This document shows positions 1 to 5,853 of a DNA stretch of 5,853 nt, piece by piece. The notes beneath the pieces were generated by a model that did no database searches, was not told the origin of the DNA, and worked only from the letters and a program-made list of their open reading frames with translations. Each line of letters starts with the position of its first letter. Positions within the stretch are counted from its first letter, which is position 1. A program made the translations under genes and the position numbers. Origin of the DNA: Microcaldota archaeon. Lineage in GTDB: Archaea > B1Sed10-29 > JACOVT01. Location of the stretch: positions 1 to 5,853 of the forward strand of contig JACOVT010000097.1 of NCBI GenBank assembly GCA_016177165.1, written 5' to 3'.

Positions 1-861
1 TACCGCCCTGCGTCTTGCGGGGGTTGCTTCTGCGTCGAACGGCATTGACGAGATTCCATCGTCGATCGTTGGGTCGTCGTACACGCTCAGCGACTCGCTC
101 GCCACAGCCTTTCCTAGCTTATCGTGCCATGCCGACTGCTTGCGCGCAACGTCATCGGCATCGATGAGCGGCGCGAAAAGCTTGCCAAGCAGTTCTTCGA
201 TGGCATACCTGTGAAGGTAGATTGCGTGCTCCCCCTCTAACTTGGCGCTTTTGCGCGTCCTCAGGGCGGCCTCTATGCCGCGAGCAGTCAGGCCGCGCGT
301 GTCGACCATGCCGTGCGACTGGGCCTCCTCCTGGGCGATGGCTTCCTCGCCCGACTTTACTATGGGCTGGAACTGGGTTAACGTCTCGGAATACTCTGCA
401 AAGCAGCCCGAAGAGGTCGCTATGCTTGTTTCCCCCACGTACCGCGTCAAGAAGTTCTCCAGCAGGTCGATGCCCGGCTGTTTCTGCATGTCTATCGATG
501 ATACCACCAGGTCCACCATCTCCCCCTCTTCCATCTCAGACACTTTCTTGTCAAAGAGGCCCTTCACCTTCGGGAACCTGCCGGTGTCAGAGAAGTGGAT
601 GTCCAGCTTTTGCGAGTGTCTTGAGGTAGAGAGCGCGGTTGAAAGCGCCTTGCCGAAGTCTTCCTCGCGCGTGAAAAATGAGAACCCCACGCGGCCGTCT
701 TTTATTACGCGCAGGCCGTACCCTGCGGAATGCTTTTCCTCGGTGGAGTTTATCCTGTCGAGCGTGCTCTTCGCTAGCGTCGACCGGAAACTTGTTTTGT
801 ACACCTCTGCCTCGTCAGCCTCTTTTGCCGCGAGAGTTGCCAGCCTTTCCATGTCGGTCAT
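1..861 (-). CDS. tldE: TldE/PmbA-type subunit of the TldD-TldE metalloprotease (C-terminus beyond window)
   Basis: Non-catalytic partner of TldD in the cytoplasmic TldD/TldE protease, which in bacteria matures microcin B17 and degrades the antitoxin CcdA. My translation of the reverse strand gives 287 uninterrupted codons to the window edge; family members are usually about 430-450 residues, so roughly the last third is missing only because the window ends. The N-terminal half has the family pattern (residues 48-58, YGLRVIKDGRV, then GFSFFT). Near the visible end is the conserved stretch YDDPTIDDGISSMPFDAEATP (written in two parts: YDDPTIDDG then ISSMPFDAEATP), equivalent to the 'S.PFD.EG' region of PmbA. 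There is no HExxxH motif, as expected for TldE rather than TldD. ATG at 861 begins 4 nt after the TldD stop; no clear Shine-Dalgarno is visible, so coupling to TldD is likely. A second in-frame ATG lies at codon 4. Family assignment is firm; substrate is unknown. Confidence 0.9.
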   Translation of the reverse strand, partial: MTDMERLATLAAKEADEAEVYKTSFRSTLAKSTLDRINSTEEKHSAGYGLRVIKDGRVGFSFFTREEDFGKALSTALSTSRHSQKLDIHFSDTGRFPKVKGLFDKKVSEMEEGEMVDLVVSSIDMQKQPGIDLLENFLTRYVGETSIATSSGCFAEYSETLTQFQPIVKSGEEAIAQEEAQSHGMVDTRGLTARGIEAALRTRKSAKLEGEHAIYLHRYAIEELLGKLFAPLIDADDVARKQSAWHDKLGKAVASESLSVYDDPTIDDGISSMPFDAEATPARRRAV

Positions 862-865
862 GTGA

Positions 866-2224
866 TCACGAGCCCAGCACGCGTGCGTTGCGTATGCGCA
901 TCCATGGAGAGAAATCGCCCACGGGCACGCTCTGGCCGCTCTTGCCACACATGCCCGCGCTTGGCTCGCCTGTTTCTTTTGAGAGCGCGTCGACGCTCTT
1001 GAGGGTCTCCATCACGTTGCCTGCTATTGACAGGTTTTTCAGGAACTTGGTCTTCTCGCCGTTTTCCACGAGCCAGCCGGTCTGGCCTGCGAACTGGTAC
1101 TCGCCAGTGGACGGGTTGACCACGCCACCCGAAAACCCTTCTATTATCACGGCTTTTTTCAGGTCCACGAGTTCTTCGAGGGAGTGGTCGCCGGGCTCGA
1201 AGTAGGTGTTGGTCATCCTCACTATCGGGAAAAAGTATACCGAGTCGGCGCGGCTGTTGCCCGTGGAGTGGGTGTTCATCTTTGCCGCAGTTTCGCGCGA
1301 GTGCAGGTAGCTTACCAGCGTTCCGTCCTTGATGAGCTGGGTCTTCTGGGAGGGCGTTCCCTCGTCGTCGAAGGGAATGAACCCGGACAATGGGAAGAGG
1401 GTGCCGTCGTCGACCATGCTGATGCAGTCGTTCGCTATCTTTTTTCCGAGCTTGCCCGACAGCACCGACTCGCCCGTTAGTATCAGGTCGGCCTCGCACG
1501 GGTGGCCTACCGCCTCGTGCGACATCGTTCCTCCCATGTGGGAGTCGACGATCACGTCATAATTTCCAGAAGGCACTCGCCCTGCGTTTTTCATCATCGC
1601 CGCGCTCTGCGCCGTTTCGGCCGCCGTCTTATGGGCGTCTTTCTCGGTTTCGAACCCTGCATGCCTCACGAGTGATTTGCGCGCCACGTCCAGCGTTTCC
1701 CCCCTGACGAACGCCTCGAAAAGGAACCGGGTAAGCGGCGCCGAGGAGTAGAGCTTGGCCCCCTCAGTGTTATGGAAGCGGTATTCCCTCGTCATTTCAG
1801 AGTAGCCAATGCTGGCCGTGGAGATTCCTTTTTCCAGCATTTCCTTGTCGAGTTCCTTGAGCGCATTCACCTTGGCATCCATGGTCACGTCGCGGGCATC
1901 CTGTTTTGGCTTGAACTCGAAACGCTTTGACACTACTTTCTCTTGGGCGAGCGATGACCCCATGCTCCTTTTTGAGGAGGCCTTGGCCAGCTTTATCGCG
2001 CTCGACACCACTTCCCTTAGCTTGGACGGGTCATTTGACGATGCAAGCCCCCATGACCCGTCCTTGAGCACCCGCACCGAGTAGCCGGCCAGCGTGCCCG
2101 AGGTTATCCTGTCAACGCTTGAGTCTTTCAGGAGTATTGTGGTGCGTTCCTCACTGGCGAAGCGCGCATCGGCATAGTCAATTCCCTCACAGAGTGATAG
2201 AATCCTGTCGAGGATGTCTTCCAT
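866..2224 (-). CDS. tldD: TldD, catalytic zinc subunit of the TldD-TldE protease
   Basis: Catalytic subunit of the cytoplasmic TldD/TldE heteromeric metalloprotease, which cleaves small unfolded peptides. From the ATG at 2224 it has 452 residues, close to the family norm. The active-site motif HEAVGHP (HExxxH; His236, Glu237, His241) is intact. The conserved RMTNTYFEPGD segment is at about 336-346, and the C-terminal CGKSGQSVPVG block with the likely metal-ligand Cys is at 426-436. The N-terminal domain shows the usual AGYSVRVLKDGSWG stretch at about 46-59. Start choice: AGGAAG at 2232-2237 stands 7 nt before ATG 2224, good Shine-Dalgarno spacing. An ATG at 2230 (two residues longer, ATGA overlap with the upstream stop) is the alternative. 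A further ATG at 2284 would overlap the upstream gene by 58 nt and is unlikely. It is followed after 4 nt by tldE. What it digests here cannot be read from the sequence. Confidence 0.95.
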   Translation of the reverse strand: MEDILDRILSLCEGIDYADARFASEERTTILLKDSSVDRITSGTLAGYSVRVLKDGSWGLASSNDPSKLREVVSSAIKLAKASSKRSMGSSLAQEKVVSKRFEFKPKQDARDVTMDAKVNALKELDKEMLEKGISTASIGYSEMTREYRFHNTEGAKLYSSAPLTRFLFEAFVRGETLDVARKSLVRHAGFETEKDAHKTAAETAQSAAMMKNAGRVPSGNYDVIVDSHMGGTMSHEAVGHPCEADLILTGESVLSGKLGKKIANDCISMVDDGTLFPLSGFIPFDDEGTPSQKTQLIKDGTLVSYLHSRETAAKMNTHSTGNSRADSVYFFPIVRMTNTYFEPGDHSLEELVDLKKAVIIEGFSGGVVNPSTGEYQFAGQTGWLVENGEKTKFLKNLSIAGNVMETLKSVDALSKETGEPSAGMCGKSGQSVPVGDFSPWMRIRNARVLGS

Positions 2225-2240
2225 GCTCATTCTTCCTTTT
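2225..2240 (-). promoter_or_regulatory. Ribosome binding site and stop/start junction of tldD
   Basis: On the minus strand the end of the upstream peptidase gene reads AAAAGGAAGAATGAGCATGG. AGGAAG (2232-2237) is 7 nt from the ATG at 2224 but only 1 nt from the ATG at 2230. The upstream stop TGA (2227-2229) lies inside this junction, so ribosomes finishing the peptidase can re-initiate on tldD. This is the only convincing Shine-Dalgarno-like site in the operon and favours the 2224 start. Confidence 0.55.
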
Positions 2241-3903
2241 CCAAGTACCTGCGCTTGAGGCGGGACTCGAACACACCCCGGCATGGGAAACCGAGTGACG
2301 AGACGTACGAGTTGAACTCGACAAAGTCGGCCCCGAGCGACAGGGCGCGGTCTTGTATCTGGCGGAGGCTTTGGCCGAACACCGAATAGCAGGGCGCGTA
2401 GCCGGGCATCTCTTGGAAGTGGACGTTCTGCTGGAAGATGATCTTCCTGTCAATGCCCGTCTCCTTGTGTGCCCATTCCACGAACTGCACCAGACTCTGG
2501 GCGCCGGTGTTGACGCGCACGTCACATATGGCGCGGAAGAAGCGCACGAACCGCCACTTGCGGACGAGGAACTCGTATTCAAGCAGGAAGGTGTCTAGGG
2601 GGCCGTACTTGCGCAGCGCGGCAAGGAACGCCTTTTCATATGCAGAGAGCTCGGACTCGGGCTTTCTCGCCAGCGTGTCCAGCACCCGCAGCGACAGCAG
2701 CTCCCAGTGGAACGCCATCCCTTCGGTTATGGGCGTGGAGAGGTGGGTGCTGACAAGCTCTAGCAGCGACGGTTTCGCTACAAACTGCTGGGCCGAGTTG
2801 TGGAAGTTTACCGCGTGGCCGTACTCCTCGTGCACTATCAGGTCCAGTATGTCCGGAATGGTTGTAGGGGGGTTGAACTTGGGGTCGGTGTTGACGAAGA
2901 AGACGCTGAACGGCTTGTCGGTGAGTATGTCGAGCGGCATCATGCCTGCCGACGGGAAGTAAAACTTGAGGTAGTCCGGGACAGGTACGATGCGGCAGTC
3001 GTACTTGGGCGCAACGCGAACGAGCAGGCGCTCGAAGACGGGCTGCGCCTTCTTGCGCAGCTCGAGCGTCAGCTTGACTATCTTCGACGGCTTGAGCTTG
3101 TACTTTTTCTTCATCGCGGCATCCACGTTGCCGACGGTAGGCTTTACCCTGTAGGCTTTTGCCAGCTTTGAGACAACGGCGTCGAGGAGCGGCTTTTCTT
3201 CGCGCATCCAAGAAAGCGCTTTCCGCTCGACCTCTTCGGCGATCTCTAGGAAGTCATAAAAGTCTTTCAGGCACCATGGGTAGATCTTTGGCCTCGAGAG
3301 CGGGTTCCTCGACTTCTTGAGAATGGGAAACACTTCCTCAAAGTCGCCTTTCTTCACGCCGGCAACCTTGAAGGGCTTCTTGTATGAGAGCACTTCGCTG
3401 GCAAGCGCGTTGAAGGACTTGCGCGCCCGCGGGTCGCGGACGTTTTTCTTGAGCATTTTCACGAGCTCGAGCACGCCGTTGCACTCCACCGTCGTGAATA
3501 TCTTCATCTCCGTCGACCACTCGCGCTTGGATAACGGCCTGAAAGCCTCGAAGAAGCCGGTGAATGAGTTGGAGAGCTCTGCAAGGTGCCTCGCGTTAAA
3601 CCCCTCTTTTGCAATATACGCTGGAATCGTTGTCAGCGCTTGCAGGGCCGGCACGTGCGGTTCTGCGAACTGCAGCGTCAAGTCTAGGTCGTTGAGAAAC
3701 TTTATCGTCATTCTGTCGCCTTCGGCAACCTGAACCTTCAGCTCCCGGATGCGCTGTAGCACCTTCTTGACGCTCTCTTCGCCGGGAACAAACACCTTGC
3801 CGGCGAGCTCGTTGAGCCCGTTCAGGTAGCCGGCGTCTGGGTTGACCTGCTTCCAGACCTCGAAAACCTCTTGCTCTAGCTTGTTGGCTGGCTGCACTAA
3901 CAT
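2227..3903 (-). CDS. Putative zinc metallopeptidase, DUF885-like (clan MA), first gene of the tldD-tldE operon
   Basis: Probable soluble zinc peptidase of 558 residues; no signal peptide or membrane segment is seen. The C-terminal half carries a DUF885-like series in order: NPPTTIPDILDLIVHEEYGH at about 344-363, with His358, Glu359 and His363 as presumed zinc ligands and catalytic Glu; TEGMAFHWELL at about 393-403, matching the family's 'EGWA.Y.E.L' helix, whose Glu394 would be the third ligand; and MPGYAPCYSVFGQSLRQIQDRA at about 499-520 (shown here as MPGYAPCYSVFGQ then SLRQIQDRA), matching 'PGQA..Y..G...i..LR..A'. The family motif is normally HExxPGHH; here the Pro is absent, giving HExxxH. 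The N-terminal half (1-300) is helical and charged, and I do not recognise it. Start: ATG at 3903; a TTG at 3939 would add 12 residues but reaches into the inverted repeat. It ends 2 nt before tldD. Family membership is by motif recall only; substrate unknown. Confidence 0.75.
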   Translation of the reverse strand: MLVQPANKLEQEVFEVWKQVNPDAGYLNGLNELAGKVFVPGEESVKKVLQRIRELKVQVAEGDRMTIKFLNDLDLTLQFAEPHVPALQALTTIPAYIAKEGFNARHLAELSNSFTGFFEAFRPLSKREWSTEMKIFTTVECNGVLELVKMLKKNVRDPRARKSFNALASEVLSYKKPFKVAGVKKGDFEEVFPILKKSRNPLSRPKIYPWCLKDFYDFLEIAEEVERKALSWMREEKPLLDAVVSKLAKAYRVKPTVGNVDAAMKKKYKLKPSKIVKLTLELRKKAQPVFERLLVRVAPKYDCRIVPVPDYLKFYFPSAGMMPLDILTDKPFSVFFVNTDPKFNPPTTIPDILDLIVHEEYGHAVNFHNSAQQFVAKPSLLELVSTHLSTPITEGMAFHWELLSLRVLDTLARKPESELSAYEKAFLAALRKYGPLDTFLLEYEFLVRKWRFVRFFRAICDVRVNTGAQSLVQFVEWAHKETGIDRKIIFQQNVHFQEMPGYAPCYSVFGQSLRQIQDRALSLGADFVEFNSYVSSLGFPCRGVFESRLKRRYLEKEE

Positions 3904-3937
3904 GGTCCCACACTCAAACTTCTTGAAAAGTATTAGC

Positions 3938-3961
3938 AAAGTGTAAAGGGAGGGACACTTT
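3938..3961. repeat. Perfect 7-bp inverted repeat, candidate operator in the divergent promoter region
   Basis: AAAGTGT (3938-3944) and ACACTTT (3955-3961) are exact reverse complements separated by 10 nt (3945-3954, purine-rich AAAGGGAGGG). Arm centres are 17 bp apart, about one and a half helical turns. The site lies in the roughly 73-nt gap between the start of the peptidase/tldD/tldE operon and the start of the RNase Z gene, and its right arm touches the TATA-like box of the latter. This arrangement suits a dimeric repressor or activator. No regulator gene is in the window. The arms are short, so chance is possible. Confidence 0.4.
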
Positions 3962-3966
3962 TTAAG
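3958..3966 (+). promoter_or_regulatory. Candidate archaeal TATA-like box for the RNase Z gene
   Basis: The T-rich element CTTTTTAAG is the most TATA-like sequence upstream of the RNase Z gene in an otherwise GC-rich region. An archaeal start site about 25 nt downstream would fall near 3985-3990. That would give a leaderless or nearly leaderless transcript and favour the third of three clustered ATGs (3989). For the leftward operon, the minus-strand stretch GCTAATACTTTTC (3924-3936) sits about 25-30 nt before ATG 3903 and could serve the same role, but it is weaker. Confidence 0.35.
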
Positions 3967-3976
3967 CCTTCAGGTC

Positions 3977-4882
3977 ATGAAAATGAGCATGAAAGCCCGC
4001 ATCGTGTTCCTGGGAACCTCCAGCGGCGTGCCGACAGCAGAGCGCAATCACCCATCGGTTTTCGTGGAGTTCGGCGGTCGGCGGCTCCTCTTTGACTGCG
4101 GCGAAGGCACACAGAGACAGATGATGCGAGCAGGCCTCAGCCTGTACAAGACCGACGCCGTGTTTCTCTCGCACCTGCACGCCGACCACTGGCTGGGAAT
4201 CGGCGGCCTGTACGCAACTGCCAAGTTCTTCGGCAGGCGAGAGCCACTACTCGTCTTGGGCCCTCGCGGAATACGCGATATCTGCGGCTTCTTCGCGCCA
4301 AACAAGAAGTCCCGCCTCACCATAAAGACGCACGACCTGCGAACCGGCGTTGCGTACGATGGCGGCACGTTCATCGTGCGGGCGTTTCCCTTGGAGCATG
4401 GCATCCCCTGCTATGGCTTCGTGCTCGAGGAAAAATGCGGCACGAGACTAGACAAGACAAAACTCAGGCGTTACGGCCTGCTGAACAACCCGCTCTGCCG
4501 CGAGCTGAAGGAAAAAGGCCGCGTGAGGGTAGGAACAAAAACAGTCACCATGGCGCAAGTCAGCTCCTCAAAAGCGTCTGGTTTCAAGCTCTGCTACATC
4601 ACAGACTCGCGCCCCACTGCCCGCATAACAAAAGAGTGCGCTGGCGCGGACGTGCTCGTCTGTGAGTCCACTTTTGCAGAGGACCGCATGAGGGAGGCGC
4701 GCGACTACGGCCACATGACCGCACGCGAGGCCGCGACGCTCGCCGGGAAGGCGCGCGCGAAGCGGTTGTTCCTCGTACACTTCAGCCCCCGCTATAAAGA
4801 CCCGGGCGTGCTGGAGAAAGAAGCCCGCGCCATCTTCCCGCAGGCGCGCGCGGCGCGCGACCTGATGGAAGTCAAGGTTTAA
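3977..4882 (+). CDS. rnz: Ribonuclease Z (tRNA 3'-end processing endonuclease)
   Basis: Zinc-dependent metallo-beta-lactamase-fold endonuclease that removes the 3' trailer from tRNA precursors in the cytoplasm. From the outermost ATG it has 301 residues, typical of the short form. All diagnostic elements are present: FLGTSSGVPT at 11-20; LLFDCGEGTQRQM at 37-49; the HxHxDH motif SHLHADH (His66, His68, Asp70, His71); His141 in LEHGIP; Asp210 in YITDSRP; GHMTAREAA from 245; and His268 in LVHFSPRY. The RYGLLNNPLCRELKEKGRV region (165-183) corresponds to the tRNA-binding exosite, although the usual PPGP sequence is replaced by NNPL. Three in-frame ATGs (3977, 3983, 3989) compete. AGGT at 3972-3975 is well spaced for 3983, while family alignment and the TATA-like box favour 3989, so the true protein may be 297-301 residues. 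It diverges from the peptidase operon and is followed after 24 nt by an unknown gene. Confidence 0.95.
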   Translation: MKMSMKARIVFLGTSSGVPTAERNHPSVFVEFGGRRLLFDCGEGTQRQMMRAGLSLYKTDAVFLSHLHADHWLGIGGLYATAKFFGRREPLLVLGPRGIRDICGFFAPNKKSRLTIKTHDLRTGVAYDGGTFIVRAFPLEHGIPCYGFVLEEKCGTRLDKTKLRRYGLLNNPLCRELKEKGRVRVGTKTVTMAQVSSSKASGFKLCYITDSRPTARITKECAGADVLVCESTFAEDRMREARDYGHMTAREAATLAGKARAKRLFLVHFSPRYKDPGVLEKEARAIFPQARAARDLMEVKV

Positions 4883-4906
4883 CTAGCGCGCCCGCCAAAC
4901 AACATC

Positions 4907-5779
4907 GTGACAAGGCGCACGGCAGTTCACCGCGCGGGCCGGCGCGTGATCGCGGCCGCGGGCGGGCTGAACGAGCGGGAGTATACAGAAGCCAGGAGAC
5001 GTGGCTTTTACCCAGCACGCTTGACGCTGCAAGATGTGCGCAACTTCAGGCGGCAGGCCGAGCAGATAAGGCAGCGCCTGCGGCGCATCGAAGAAGAGAA
5101 AACCGAATTATGGTTGGCGCTTGAAAGGCGCATTCAGGAGGATTTCAGGAAACCAATCAAGACAATACCTGATGAGCAGGCGTTCCTCGCGTATGGCCGC
5201 CGCTTTAGAAAGTTTGTAAGGAAGCACCAGCCAGAGGCTGGCTTGAAAGCCCGCGACAAAGCGGCCGGAGCGTATATCAGGACTATGGAGACCACACCAA
5301 CCTGGGTTCGCATGGTGGGCGAAGCGCACCATCCCACGTCCGTAACAATTACCAAAGAGATAACCGGGCGCGTCCTGCCGGAAGAAGCTGCCGAGAATGT
5401 CAGGCGCGCAAAAGCCGTTTCAAAAAGAGAGTCAATAACCAATGCGGTTAGGGTCCTGAAGGACGACCTTGCGCAAAGAGAGATGGGCATCCGGGATGCC
5501 GAGCGCGCATCGAAGGAGTTCAACCGCCTTTCTGGCGAGATTGACAAAGCAGTAAAAGAAGAAGCCCGCCAGCTGGAACTTGCCAGAACTATGGGTTGGC
5601 GAGAGCGGAGAAGTAGAAAGAGTGAGATGATGGAACGCACGAGGCGCCTTGACCAACGCATTAGTCGTATGACACAGGGGCTGGAATATCTCTTTTATCG
5701 CCTCGAAGCGCTGGCAAAGAAAAATGGGATTATACTAAATGTGAAACAAGGCAGCCACGAATGGACGCTCAAGCCTTGA
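4907..5779 (+). CDS. Hypothetical highly charged coiled-coil protein
   Basis: I do not recognise this 290-codon gene. The predicted protein is almost wholly helical and very rich in Arg, Lys and Glu, with no signal peptide, membrane segment, Cys cluster or nucleotide-binding motif. Residues 41-78 (from LQDVRNF to ERRIQ) show heptad spacing of hydrophobics (Phe47/Ile54/Ile61/Leu68 and Ala51/Leu58/Leu72), so a coiled coil is likely. A second helical stretch is at about 183-270. Residues 130-158 (PTWVRMVGEAHHP, then beta-prone TSVTITKEITGRVL) break the helices and may be a small folded centre. The GTG start at 4907 has no Shine-Dalgarno; a GTG at 4946 is an alternative. The gene is in the same frame as the RNase Z gene, separated by TAA and 8 sense codons, so it is probably co-transcribed. 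GC drops sharply along it. The strongly basic character could suit nucleic-acid binding, but that is inference. Confidence 0.7.
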   Translation: MTRRTAVHRAGRRVIAAAGGLNEREYTEARRRGFYPARLTLQDVRNFRRQAEQIRQRLRRIEEEKTELWLALERRIQEDFRKPIKTIPDEQAFLAYGRRFRKFVRKHQPEAGLKARDKAAGAYIRTMETTPTWVRMVGEAHHPTSVTITKEITGRVLPEEAAENVRRAKAVSKRESITNAVRVLKDDLAQREMGIRDAERASKEFNRLSGEIDKAVKEEARQLELARTMGWRERRSRKSEMMERTRRLDQRISRMTQGLEYLFYRLEALAKKNGIILNVKQGSHEWTLKP

Positions 5780-5853
5780 ACACGATGTCGCCTTCTTTTG
5801 CCCGCTGGGAGACCTTCATCCCGATTGATTGCCCTTTCCGCGCTACGCTGATA
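5769..5853 (-). CDS. C-terminal end of an unidentified convergent gene (partial)
   Basis: The reverse strand is open from the window edge to a TGA at 5769-5771, giving the last 27 residues of a protein: ISVARKGQSIGMKV followed by SQRAKEGDIVFKA. The alternation of Gly turns and beta-prone residues (GQSIGMKV, EGDIVFKA) looks like a genuine C-terminal beta domain, but it is too short to name. The gene converges on the coiled-coil gene and the two coding ends overlap by 11 bp (5769-5779). It is called because plus-strand coding stops at 5779 and nothing else explains the remaining 74 bases. It could still be a chance open frame. Confidence 0.5.
   Translation of the reverse strand, partial: ISVARKGQSIGMKVSQRAKEGDIVFKA

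Noticed and set aside
242..865. Plus-strand open frame of about 207 codons, and another at 222-629, in the leftmost region
   Set aside because: Both lie opposite the minus-strand TldE frame, which reads through to the window edge with clear family motifs. Their own translations are low-complexity and resemble nothing known.
2225..2284. Upstream ATG at 2284 as the tldD start
   Set aside because: It would overlap the end of the peptidase gene by 58 nt. The added residues are not family-like, and the ATG at 2224 has a well-spaced AGGAAG.
3904..3939. TTG at 3939 as the start of the peptidase gene
   Set aside because: A rare start codon that would place coding sequence into the inverted repeat and the only promoter space; the ATG at 3903 gives a clean helical N-terminus.
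4841..4861. GC-only imperfect palindrome near the end of RNase Z, considered as a terminator hairpin
   Set aside because: It encodes the conserved C-terminal QARAARD region, is not followed by a T-run, and alternating GC is expected from Ala/Arg codons in GC-rich DNA.
4951..4960. Perfect 10-bp palindrome CGCGGCCGCG just after the start of the coiled-coil gene
   Set aside because: Chance GC palindromes are common at more than 70% GC, and there is no second copy or regulatory context.
5134..5661. Minus-strand open frame of 175 codons opposite the coiled-coil gene
   Set aside because: Its translation is Ser/Leu/Arg-rich with no recognisable motif. That is the expected shadow of an Arg/Glu/Lys-rich helical gene on the other strand.
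1..5853. tRNA, rRNA, CRISPR, insertion sequence or attachment-site signals
   Set aside because: No cloverleaf consensus, spaced direct repeats, terminal inverted repeats or transposase-like frame was found by reading; nearly all bases belong to the genes listed.

Overview
The window is a compact, gene-dense, GC-rich stretch (high-50s % GC by eye) with two complete minus-strand genes plus a third that runs off the left edge, two plus-strand genes, and the tail of a sixth gene at the right edge. It is most likely archaeal. The reasons are short gene gaps and start/stop overlaps, few strong ribosome binding sites, a TATA-like box rather than a bacterial -35/-10 pair, free use of AGG/AGA arginine codons, and a TldD/TldE pair of the size common in archaea. 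A DPANN-type or euryarchaeal lineage is possible, but I cannot place it further and a bacterial source is not excluded.

Left two thirds (1-3903, minus strand): a tightly packed operon read right to left. It starts with a large zinc metallopeptidase resembling the DUF885 family (2227-3903), followed by the TldD catalytic subunit (866-2224) and the TldE/PmbA partner subunit (1-861, C-terminus cut off by the window edge). The gaps between genes are 2 and 4 nt, so translation is probably coupled. TldD and TldE form a heteromeric protease known to act on unfolded or small peptides. The lead gene looks like a second, independent zinc peptidase, and the three together look like one peptide-degradation or peptide-maturation module.

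Middle (3904-3976): the divergent intergenic region that starts this operon leftward and the RNase Z gene rightward. It carries a perfect 7-bp inverted repeat with a 10-nt spacer next to a T-rich TATA-like element, a candidate operator that could coordinate both directions.

Right third (plus strand): a complete tRNA 3'-processing endonuclease RNase Z (3977-4882) with all metal ligands, then, 24 nt downstream and in the same frame, a 290-codon gene for a highly charged, coiled-coil-rich protein I do not recognise (4907-5779). GC falls from about 73-77% at the junction to about 45% within this gene. Its end overlaps by 11 bp the end of a convergent minus-strand gene, of which only 27 codons are visible (5769-5853).

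No tRNA, rRNA, CRISPR array, insertion sequence or attachment site was found. There is no gene-free stretch longer than about 75 bases.
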